A stretch of DNA of 64,000 nt from Pseudomonas sp. LD120 (lineage in GTDB: Bacteria; Pseudomonadota; Gammaproteobacteria; Pseudomonadales; Pseudomonadaceae): positions 1,364,001 to 1,428,000 of the forward strand of contig NZ_WVHL01000003.1 of NCBI RefSeq assembly GCF_009861525.1, written 5' to 3'. This document shows positions 8,502 through 16,011 of the stretch, in pieces. Within the stretch, counting starts at the first letter, position 1. Every line of letters starts with the position of its first letter. The position numbers and the translations under genes are program-made. Below the pieces are notes generated by a model. It searched no databases. It was not told the origin of the DNA and saw only the letters and a list, made by a program, of their open reading frames with translations.

Positions 8502-9540
8502 TTATTGTGAGTAAATAATTCCAAGGTCCATTCCCTTGCCGGACTCTATAAGAGTCACAAACTCCTCCGTACCATTTGGGAGATTTTTACCAACATAAGT
8601 CATTCCTTCTCCCTTGTAGATTTCCATAGCGGGCTGTCCCTTTTTAAGGGTTCCTTGGCCAATATGAGTCAATTTCCCACTAATTTTTAGATTTTCTATA
8701 TCTGTCAGGAAGTCACTGCCCTCATTGACTTTCCATTTTGGATATTTTTTACCTAAATAGTTTTCAAGAATCCCTTTGTGTCTAATAAAGTGATCTTTGA
8801 AATTTTTACCTGCTACTATATTACAGCCGCCGACCAACCCCAGCGGATCAACCCAACTCAACGGATTATCCACATACCCCTGCGGCCGAGTCCCACCCCC
8901 CCAACCCCAGCGGATCCGGACTCAAATACTGCGCCGTCTCCGGATCGTAGTACCGATGCCGATTGTAGTGCAGCCCACTTTCTTCGTCGTAGTACTGACC
9001 CGGAAAGCGAATCGGGCAGGTGGTCTTGTTGATCGGCACCACGTTGCTGCTGGCGAACTCGTCATTTGCGGCTTGCCATAGCCGTGCCTGGCCCCAGACG
9101 TTGGGGCTGTTGCTCCAGCCCAGTTGGCCGCTTTCGTCCAGTAGTTCTCGGGGCGTGCCGAGGTGGTCGGTAACGACGTACCAGAGTTTGCCGCCTTGCT
9201 GTTGGGCCAGGGGAGTGATGCCGCCGGGGGCGTAGCTCCAGCGGGTGGCGTGTTCGAAGGCGACGGTGCCGTCGGCGTAGATGGGCGCGGCTTCGAGCAG
9301 TTGTTCGCCGCTCCACAGGTATTCCTCGCCGATGATGTGTTTTTCGCTGTGGGCGTAGATCGAGTTGCGGTTGTTGCTGCGGCTGAAGTTGAACTTGCGC
9401 GTGCGACGGCCAAAGGCGTCGTACTCGTAGCGCCAGTGTTCGTTGTTGGGGGTGTAGAGGTCGGTGAGGCGGTTGTCGCTGTTCCAGCGGTATTGCCAGC
9501 GCTGGGGGCGGAAGCCGTCGCGGTCGACAATTTTTTTTGG
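8502..9540 (-). pseudogene. Rhs orphan cassette 3: ~700-bp core plus toxin tip, frameshifted in a poly-C run
   Basis: Positions ~8830-9535 repeat the DNA of the Rhs core (HIIGEEYLWSGEQLLEAAP ... [19 protein letters not shown] ... SPDPLGLG). At 8896-8902 there are seven C bases where the full-length gene and cassettes 1 and 2 have six, so core and tip are in different frames. The tip (8502-8873, possible GTG start) reads WVDPLGLVGG, then NFKDHFIRHKGILENYLGKK, GQGTLKKGQPAM, and ends GKGMDLGIIYSQ. Toxin family not identified. The short basic first half with conserved-looking His residues would suit an RNase, but that is a guess. Confidence 0.7.
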
Positions 9541-9607
9541 TCAGGTGGCCGTAGGAGAGAATAGTATTGGAAAATGAGCTGAGTAAGTCGTTAAGACAGC
9601 TGCTCCA

Positions 9608-9988
9608 TCAACGTATTTGATTTTTTATATTTCTAACTGCCGGAGTCAACGCAAAACAATCTTCTAGTGGTTCTCCCTCTAGCGACCAGTAATCAATGAG
9701 CATAAAATGGCAGTGATGATTTTTTAAAAGCAAATTCAGAACGCTAACGATTAATTCATCGCTAACGTCAACCCCTTGAGTTAAAAGGTCGTTGGAAACG
9801 TCAAGCATTAGTGTCATTAATGCATTTTTTTCAACTTTAGAATAGTTGATGTCTAAATATGCAGAGATGTATTTTTTTAACCAATACGTTGTTCGGAATT
9901 CTTCTGGCAGTTCGTATGCCCAATCTTGAGTGAAAAAATCCCCCCTGGGAAGTTTGAGGTCTTTACATATGCGATCTATTTCATTCAT
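9608..9988 (-). CDS. Putative immunity protein of the full-length Rhs toxin
   Basis: 126 aa, ATG 9 nt after the Rhs stop codon, same strand, AT-rich. No family recognised. Features: LPRGDFFTQDWAYELPEEF near the N-terminus and a hydrophobic but not membrane-length stretch LIVSVLNLLLKNHHCHFMLIDYW. Position immediately behind the active Rhs C-terminal domain makes it the best candidate for the cognate antitoxin protein protecting the producer and its sisters. Confidence 0.75.
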   Translation of the reverse strand: MNEIDRICKDLKLPRGDFFTQDWAYELPEEFRTTYWLKKYISAYLDINYSKVEKNALMTLMLDVSNDLLTQGVDVSDELIVSVLNLLLKNHHCHFMLIDYWSLEGEPLEDCFALTPAVRNIKNQIR

Positions 9989-9997
9989 TTTTTTAGC

Positions 9998-12900
9998 TCA
10001 GTTTGAGTGTGAGGAATTATATGGGAGCGATGTTCTGACGGAACCATCCAGTTTTACAACTACTCTCGCCATATCAGGTGTAACCTCTGTTCCATTAGGG
10101 AGATAGCCTCTACCTTTCACATTTGCTGGCAATGGGACTTCGTGGACCCCCGGACCTTTTTTAGCGACATCAGCAATGAAGTCAGCTACTACATTATCAT
10201 CAAGATATTGTCCAACTTGATGGCCTTTACTTCGCGCGCGATCAGTCAATTGATTTGGTTTTAGTTTTTGTCCATGCTCAGAGAACGTATGACCATAAGT
10301 TGGCTTGCTCTTCGGATTTCCCCACTTAAAATCATAGCTCGCAAGTCCAAGTGGATCGATCCAACTATTCGGATTATCCACATACCCCTGCGGCCGAGTC
10401 CCACCCCCCAGCCCCAGCGGATCCGGACTCAAATACCGCGCCGTCTCCGGGTCGTAGTATCGGTGCCGATTGTAGTGCAGGCCACTCTCTTCGTCGTAGT
10501 ACTGGCCCGGAAAGCGGATCGGGCAGGTGGTCTTGTTGATCGGCACCACGTTGCTGCTGGCGAACTCGTCATTTACGGCTTGCCATAGCCGTGCCTGGCC
10601 CCAGACGTTGGGGCTGTTGCTCCAGCCCAGTTGGCCGCTTTCGTCCAGTAGCTCTCGGGGCGTGCCGAGGTGGTCGGTGACGATGTACCAGAGTTTGTCG
10701 CCTTGCTGTTGCGCCAGCGGGGTGATGCCGCCCGGGGCATAGCTCCAGCGTGTGGCGTGTTCGAAGGCGACGGTGCCGTCGGCGTAGATCGGTGCGGCTT
10801 CGAGCAGTTGTTCGCCGCTCCACAGGTATTCCTCGCCGATGATGTGTTGTTCGCCATGGGCGTAGATCGAGTTGCGGTTGTTGCTGCGGCTGAAGTTGAA
10901 CTTGCGCGTGCGGCGACCAAAGGCGTCGTACTCGTAGCGCCAGTGTTCGTTGTTGGGGGTGTAGAGGTCGGTGAGGCGGTTGTCGCTGTTCCAGCGGTAT
11001 TGCCAGCGCTGGGGGCGAAAGCCTGCGCGGTGGACGATTTTTTCGGCCAGGCGGCCGCAGGCGTCGTAGCGGTAGCGGTTGGCCCCGGACTTGACCACCC
11101 GGCCGCCTTGTTGCTCGGCATGGATGCCCATGCCCTTGGCGCTGTGGATCTGGCCTTCGCTGAGCAGGTTGAGGGCGTTGTCGTAGAGCCATTGCTGTGG
11201 CTGGCCCTGGCCCAGGTGGGCGGCGATCAGTTGCTGGTTGGCGTTGTAGCGGTAGTGGCTCTGGCCCCAGCGGTTGTCGTCGATCTGGATCGGGTTGAAG
11301 GCTTTGTCGTAGCGGTAATGGCGTTCGACAAAGGAGGTTGCTGCTCCGCCGGCCTGCTGTTCGGTCAGCAAACTGAGGCGGTTGTAGTGCTGTTGCAGTT
11401 TGAAGCCGGCGCTGCTGCTGCGCTGGATGTCGCGGCCCAGGGCGTCGCGGCTGATCTGCAGCGGTGCATGGCCGGCGATCAGCAGTTGCGCCAGGCCGCC
11501 ATTGCGGTCGTGCTGCCATTGCACGTGAGGCAGGGCGGCGAAGGCTTCCTGGGCGTTGGCCTGTTCGGCGATGGCGCCGGCCTGTTGGCCGATGGGCAGG
11601 CCGCTGGCGGGGTCGTACTGGTGTTCGATCAGACGACCGTTGATGCGTTCATTGAGTAGGCGGCCCACGGCGTCGCGTTGGTATTCGATACGGGCGCCGG
11701 GGCTGTTGACGCGGATCAGGTGTCCGACGTGGTTGTAGCTGAATTCGGTCTGTTCGCTCAGCTCGCCGTTGGCGCGGTAGTGAACAATGCTCAGCAAGCG
11801 TGCGCTGGCGGTGTCGTAGTGATAGGCAATGCGGGCGCCATCGGTGCAGTGTTTTTCCGTGAGCCAACCGACAGCGTTGTAGCTGTAGCGGGTGAGGGTG
11901 CCGGCGAAGTCGCGTTCGGCGACCAGGCGCCCGGCTTTGTCGTAGGCGTATTGATAGACGTCACCGACGCCATTGGTCAGGCGGGTCAAACGGGTGAGTT
12001 TGTCGTAGCCCAGGGTCAGGTTTTGCCCGCCTGGGTAGGTAAGTTGTTCCAGCAGGTCAAAGGCGCCATAGCCGTAGCGGGTGCGATTGCCTTCGCCGTC
12101 GACGAAGCTGGCCAGTCGGTGTTCGCTGTCGTAAGCCCAATGTTGTTGGGTGCCATCGGCCAGGGTCACGCCGCTGAGCGAGCCACGGGGATGGGCATGC
12201 TGGCTTTGGTAGGTGTAACGGGTGATCTGGCCCAGCGCGTCTTGCTGCTGGAGTGGGCGGCCCAGGGTGTCCAATTGCACGCGGCTGATCTGGCCGTCCG
12301 GTTGCTGGATTTCACTCAGGCGCCGTTTGTCGTCGTAGCGGTAGAGGGTTTGGCTGCCTTCCGGCCAGGTCTGGCTCAGCAACTCGCCATGGACCCCGTG
12401 TTGGTAAGTGGTGGTACGCCCATCGGGGTCTTTGACGCGGCTGAGGTTGCCCTGGGCGTCGTACGCCATTTGCCAGGTGACACCGTCGGCGGCGACGTAG
12501 CGTGTCAGCAGGCCTTGGGCGTTGTAGTCAAAGGTGTGCCGGGTGCCGTCCGGGTTGATTTGGGTCAGCAGCTCGCCGAAGTCGCTGTAGCGGTAGGTGG
12601 TGGTGCGGCCCAGAGGGTCGGTGGTGGCGACCTTGTTGGTGTATTGGTCCCACTCGGTGAGCCATTCGTGGCCCAGCGCATCGACTTTACGTATCACCAG
12701 AAAGTCGCTGTTGTAGTAGTGCCGGCTGCATCCGCCTTCGGCGTCGTGGTAGTCGGTGCAGCGGTTGGCCTCGTGGTACTCGAAGCGGTCGGTGTAATGC
12801 CCGCTGTCGGCATGGGTGCGAATCACCCGCCCTTTGGCGTCATAGGCAATGTGGAAATGGGTCTTGTCGGTGTCGTGCCACTGGGTCATGTGCCCGGCGT

Positions 12901-14899
12901 TGTTGTAAGCGTGGTACAGGGTGCCGAATTGATGGCTGGCGCAGTCGGTCAGCATGCTGTGTTGCTCATAGTGGCAACTGAGCAACCGGCGCGGGTGTTG
13001 TTCGCCGTCGTGCAGGGTGATGCCGGTCAACAGGCCTGTGCTACTCAGCTCGATGTGCAACTGATAGCCGTCGCTGTGCTCGATACGCTGCAACCGCTGC
13101 CGTGGGCCGTAGATAAAGCGGATGCGGTTGCCATTGTCGTCTTCGATCGCGGTCAGGGCGCGCTTGGGGGTCGGGCTGTGGGCAAAGCTCAGGGTCTGCT
13201 GGGTCGCGCGGTCATACAGGCGCAAGGTGCCTGAACGTTGGCCGCTGAGCAGGTAGCGACCGTTGCGCCGGTTATGGGCCTGGACTTCGTCGTCCGGCGC
13301 TTCGTAGTCCAGGGTGCTGCCATCGACGGTGTGATAGGTAATGCGCTGGCGATCGAGCACCAGGTGCTGGGACCAATCGTCAGTCCATTTCCAGCCAAAT
13401 AGCCCGCGGAAGTATGCCCGCGAGCGATACAGGCGCGAGAGTTTCAGCGGGAGGCTGCCGGGGATCTCCAGCACTGGCCAGGTTTGCAGGTAGTCACCGG
13501 TGGCGACGTCCACCGGCTCGCCTTCAAGGCCGCATTTGCTGGTTTCGCAGTTCTTGCCGCTGTCGGAGGTTTTCCCGGTGTTGACGTCTTCTGCGGTGCC
13601 GTGTGCGGCCCCCTGGGGGCGGACATGAACGCCGTCGCCGCCATGGGCGACGGTTTCTGTGTGATTGGCGTTCTTCAGTGCTTTGGCCGCTTTGGCGGCC
13701 TCTGCCGCTTTGTTTGCCTTGAACAGTGCCCAGGGCAAGGTCAGGATCTCCACGCCCGCCCGTGTCGCAGCTTCGATGTGATTGCCCTTGGACCAAGCCT
13801 CTGTCACGGGTTTGACCAGGGCTGAACCCACAGCCTTGGCACCGTTCCAGGCCCCTTCACCGACGGTGCCTGGGGTGATATTTCCAAGGCGTATGTTCTC
13901 TGCGAGGATCTGCGCGTCCAGTGCATGCCCCCTCATTCCGTCCGGGGTGTAGCCTTGGAGTGTTTTGGCTTGATGCTTGACCCCGGTGTAGGCCAGTTCG
14001 CCGACTCCCATGACCGTGTCTTTGGCAAAACCGGTTACACCACGGGTGACTTGCGCATCGGCGTCCGCGACGCTGGGGAGGTAATCGGCGATCAGTGGGC
14101 CGGCAGGTGTTGAACCGAGCACCGCCCCTCGCTTGATGCTGGCGATGCCCTCATCGGCGCTTTTGTTCCAGCGGTCAAAATCGATGTATTTGTCCAGGCT
14201 GTCGATGTCCAGCTGGCGCTGCTTCAGGGCTTCGCGCTCGGCCTCCAACGCTAGCAGGCGTTCGCTGGTGCGCTCTCCGGGAGGTGCCAGGTCGCTCGTC
14301 TCACTGGCCACCGGACTGGCCGACTGGGCGACCGTCACAATCTTGCCCAAGGTGCCGCCCACACCGGCTGCGTTGCAGTTGATCAGGCAGGCGCTGTCGT
14401 GCCGGGCCAGCGGCAAGCCATTGACCTTGACGTTGCCGTGGCCCTCCAGCAGCTTGACGTGGCCGGCACCCAGCGAGGTGCCGGCGACCACATGAGCACC
14501 GGCGTCGGCCTGGACCTGATTGAAGATATCGCCCAGTCGATAGACCTTGGTGCCACGGGCCTTGACGTCGCGGGAAGCCAGCACCGGTTTGTCCAGCGTG
14601 GCGAAGGAGTCAAAGGCCACCACCACCGGCCCGACCCAGCAGAAGTCCGGCACGCTGCACACGGCTTTCCACTCGCTACTGTCATGGGCGACGTGGCGCT
14701 TGCTGCCGCCTTTGGCGGTGGTGGCCGCGTCCCTATCCACCGGTGCCGATTCGGCGGCTATCGCCTGGGTGGCGGCGGTTTTTTGTGCATCCAGCTCCGC
14801 TTTCAGCTGCTGCAATTCGCTGAGTCGGCGCTGATCCATCAAGCGTTGTTCCGCTGCCGCATCATCGGCACTGGCGGAGATCGTTAATCTATCGCTCAT
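9998..14899 (-). CDS. Full-length Rhs T6SS effector with PAAR-like N-terminus and unassigned toxin tip
   Basis: 1633 aa from the ATG at 14899 (MSDRLTISASADD), two bases after the DUF2169 stop; an upstream start inside DUF2169 is less likely. Domains: a helical N-terminus; a DUF4150/PAAR-like spike cap at ~90-200 (VPDFCWVGP ... VNGLPLARHDSACLINC); linker with glycine/alanine-rich hydrophobic helices (~270-430); the Rhs entry motif CGLEGEPVDVATGDYLQ near ~460; many YD repeats; and the core-closing [17 protein letters not shown] ... [17 protein letters not shown], where Rhs proteins self-cleave. The ~110-aa tip contains YGHTFSEHGQKLKP, GHQVGQYLDD and DMARVVVKLDGSVRTSLP; its activity is unknown to me. 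It is the only Rhs here with an uninterrupted frame and is followed by its presumed immunity gene. Confidence 0.93.
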   Translation of the reverse strand: MSDRLTISASADDAAAEQRLMDQRRLSELQQLKAELDAQKTAATQAIAAESAPVDRDAATTAKGGSKRHVAHDSSEWKAVCSVPDFCWVGPVVVAFDSFATLDKPVLASRDVKARGTKVYRLGDIFNQVQADAGAHVVAGTSLGAGHVKLLEGHGNVKVNGLPLARHDSACLINCNAAGVGGTLGKIVTVAQSASPVASETSDLAPPGERTSERLLALEAEREALKQRQLDIDSLDKYIDFDRWNKSADEGIASIKRGAVLGSTPAGPLIADYLPSVADADAQVTRGVTGFAKDTVMGVGELAYTGVKHQAKTLQGYTPDGMRGHALDAQILAENIRLGNITPGTVGEGAWNGAKAVGSALVKPVTEAWSKGNHIEAATRAGVEILTLPWALFKANKAAEAAKAAKALKNANHTETVAHGGDGVHVRPQGAAHGTAEDVNTGKTSDSGKNCETSKCGLEGEPVDVATGDYLQTWPVLEIPGSLPLKLSRLYRSRAYFRGLFGWKWTDDWSQHLVLDRQRITYHTVDGSTLDYEAPDDEVQAHNRRNGRYLLSGQRSGTLRLYDRATQQTLSFAHSPTPKRALTAIEDDNGNRIRFIYGPRQRLQRIEHSDGYQLHIELSSTGLLTGITLHDGEQHPRRLLSCHYEQHSMLTDCASHQFGTLYHAYNNAGHMTQWHDTDKTHFHIAYDAKGRVIRTHADSGHYTDRFEYHEANRCTDYHDAEGGCSRHYYNSDFLVIRKVDALGHEWLTEWDQYTNKVATTDPLGRTTTYRYSDFGELLTQINPDGTRHTFDYNAQGLLTRYVAADGVTWQMAYDAQGNLSRVKDPDGRTTTYQHGVHGELLSQTWPEGSQTLYRYDDKRRLSEIQQPDGQISRVQLDTLGRPLQQQDALGQITRYTYQSQHAHPRGSLSGVTLADGTQQHWAYDSEHRLASFVDGEGNRTRYGYGAFDLLEQLTYPGGQNLTLGYDKLTRLTRLTNGVGDVYQYAYDKAGRLVAERDFAGTLTRYSYNAVGWLTEKHCTDGARIAYHYDTASARLLSIVHYRANGELSEQTEFSYNHVGHLIRVNSPGARIEYQRDAVGRLLNERINGRLIEHQYDPASGLPIGQQAGAIAEQANAQEAFAALPHVQWQHDRNGGLAQLLIAGHAPLQISRDALGRDIQRSSSAGFKLQQHYNRLSLLTEQQAGGAATSFVERHYRYDKAFNPIQIDDNRWGQSHYRYNANQQLIAAHLGQGQPQQWLYDNALNLLSEGQIHSAKGMGIHAEQQGGRVVKSGANRYRYDACGRLAEKIVHRAGFRPQRWQYRWNSDNRLTDLYTPNNEHWRYEYDAFGRRTRKFNFSRSNNRNSIYAHGEQHIIGEEYLWSGEQLLEAAPIYADGTVAFEHATRWSYAPGGITPLAQQQGDKLWYIVTDHLGTPRELLDESGQLGWSNSPNVWGQARLWQAVNDEFASSNVVPINKTTCPIRFPGQYYDEESGLHYNRHRYYDPETARYLSPDPLGLGGGTRPQGYVDNPNSWIDPLGLASYDFKWGNPKSKPTYGHTFSEHGQKLKPNQLTDRARSKGHQVGQYLDDNVVADFIADVAKKGPGVHEVPLPANVKGRGYLPNGTEVTPDMARVVVKLDGSVRTSLPYNSSHSN
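10347..11100 (-). repeat. Rhs core repeat, donor copy of the displaced cassettes
   Basis: The end of the full-length Rhs core is repeated, nearly base-identical, in pieces at 2217-2387, 3364-3588 plus 6552-6829, 7590-7752 and 8830-9535, all on the same strand. The shared stretch always ends at the DPLGL junction where the tip changes. It gives the homology needed for tip exchange with the full-length gene. Confidence 0.85.
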
Positions 14900-14901
14900 C
14901 T

Positions 14902-16011
14902 TCAAGCCTTCCCTGGCAATGCGGCGGTGCTGACCAGCGCCATGGTTATCTGGTTGATACCCGGCGTTACGGGCAGGCGCCACAGCAGCACGGCCTGACG
15001 CTGGTCCAGGTCAAGGCGCAGGGTGTCGAGCACCGGTACGCTGACGAAGGGCTCGGCGTCCGCGCCTTCACACACCACCAGCGGTGCAACGCCGGGTAGC
15101 TGCATGAGGCAGTCGCCCTCGCTTAGGCAGCCCTTGAGCCGTACGTTCTCGTCGCCGGTCAGGTAGGGCACGGCCACCTGATCGGCCGGGGCGCTCTGGT
15201 AAAAGCGCGGGTCGAAGTCGTCCGGCAACAGCGGGTAGCGTTCAGCCAGCCACTGGGCATCCAGCGTGCCTTGCAGGCCCACTCGCGGCTGCCACCAGCG
15301 CGCCAGCGCAGTCAGGCCCACAGGGTGCAAGCGCTGTGACGGCGTTTTGTAGGGATGTGCGGGGTCTTCAATCTGAGGGGCGGGCAGGCTGTCCAACTGT
15401 TCGATTTGCGCTTGGATGCGCTGGCGCACCCCAGCCTCCAGGGTGTTCAGTTCCGCCGCGTTTGGCAGCCAGCCACAACCGGCCGTGTTACTGGGGTAAC
15501 TGACGCTGGGAATCGGCGTCTGCTCGGGGGCTGGCTCGGGGTCGTAGAAACAGCCGCCAAACGCCAGGCGGTAATCCAGCGTGACCTTTTCCACTTTGTC
15601 CGCTGCACCCAGTGTCCAGCCCAGAAGCGCCTTGCTCACTGTGCGCGGACCATGGACCTGCAAGGCCTTGTGCACCGGTCCGACTTGCACCTCGACCGGC
15701 CAGCTCGCCCGCCACTGCCCCTCAAAACTGTGCACGCTGCCTTGCAGCAACACATCGGTGCCGGGCTTTCCCAACAGCAGATCGCCTTCTTCGGCGATCA
15801 CCGCCTGCAAAGGGTAAGTGGCTATCGATCCATCGAAGCGATCGCCCAGAACAATCGCGCTCTGCTCCTCACTCAAGGGCATGGCCTGGTCTGGGGCAAA
15901 GTCAAAGGTGCCGCGAATCACCAGAATGTCCATGGGTACACCCGCCGGGGTGGTCTTTTCGTACAGCAGGTGTGGCAAGCCGGTGTGGTTCTCGATGTGG
16001 ATGACGCCCAT
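14902..16011 (-). CDS. DUF2169 T6SS effector adaptor/chaperone
   Basis: 369 aa, starting at the ATG that overlaps the vgrG stop by one base (TGATG). Matches DUF2169-family proteins: an N-terminal HIENHTGLPHLLYEKT region, a central VTLDYRLAFGGCFYD block and GLTALARWWQPR further on. DUF2169 proteins load Rhs or PAAR-containing effectors onto their VgrG; they are encoded between the two, exactly as here. Translation is coupled at both ends (one-base overlap with vgrG, two-base gap to rhs), so the three proteins are probably made in ratio from one transcript. Confidence 0.88.
   Translation of the reverse strand: MGVIHIENHTGLPHLLYEKTTPAGVPMDILVIRGTFDFAPDQAMPLSEEQSAIVLGDRFDGSIATYPLQAVIAEEGDLLLGKPGTDVLLQGSVHSFEGQWRASWPVEVQVGPVHKALQVHGPRTVSKALLGWTLGAADKVEKVTLDYRLAFGGCFYDPEPAPEQTPIPSVSYPSNTAGCGWLPNAAELNTLEAGVRQRIQAQIEQLDSLPAPQIEDPAHPYKTPSQRLHPVGLTALARWWQPRVGLQGTLDAQWLAERYPLLPDDFDPRFYQSAPADQVAVPYLTGDENVRLKGCLSEGDCLMQLPGVAPLVVCEGADAEPFVSVPVLDTLRLDLDQRQAVLLWRLPVTPGINQITMALVSTAALPGKA

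Noticed and set aside
8922..9530. 202-aa Thr/Ala/Ser-rich - strand frame
   Set aside because: Frame-shifted reading of the Rhs core of cassette 3; the true core frame is YD-repeat-like.
2166..9600. Regularly spaced near-identical blocks as a possible CRISPR or integron
   Set aside because: The repeats are hundreds of bases of Rhs core with toxin and immunity genes between them; no short palindromic repeats, no attC-like sites and no integrase.
11678..13234. A 518-aa + strand frame inside the Rhs gene
   Set aside because: Antisense of the Rhs YD repeats; valine/glycine/alanine-rich composition without any domain.
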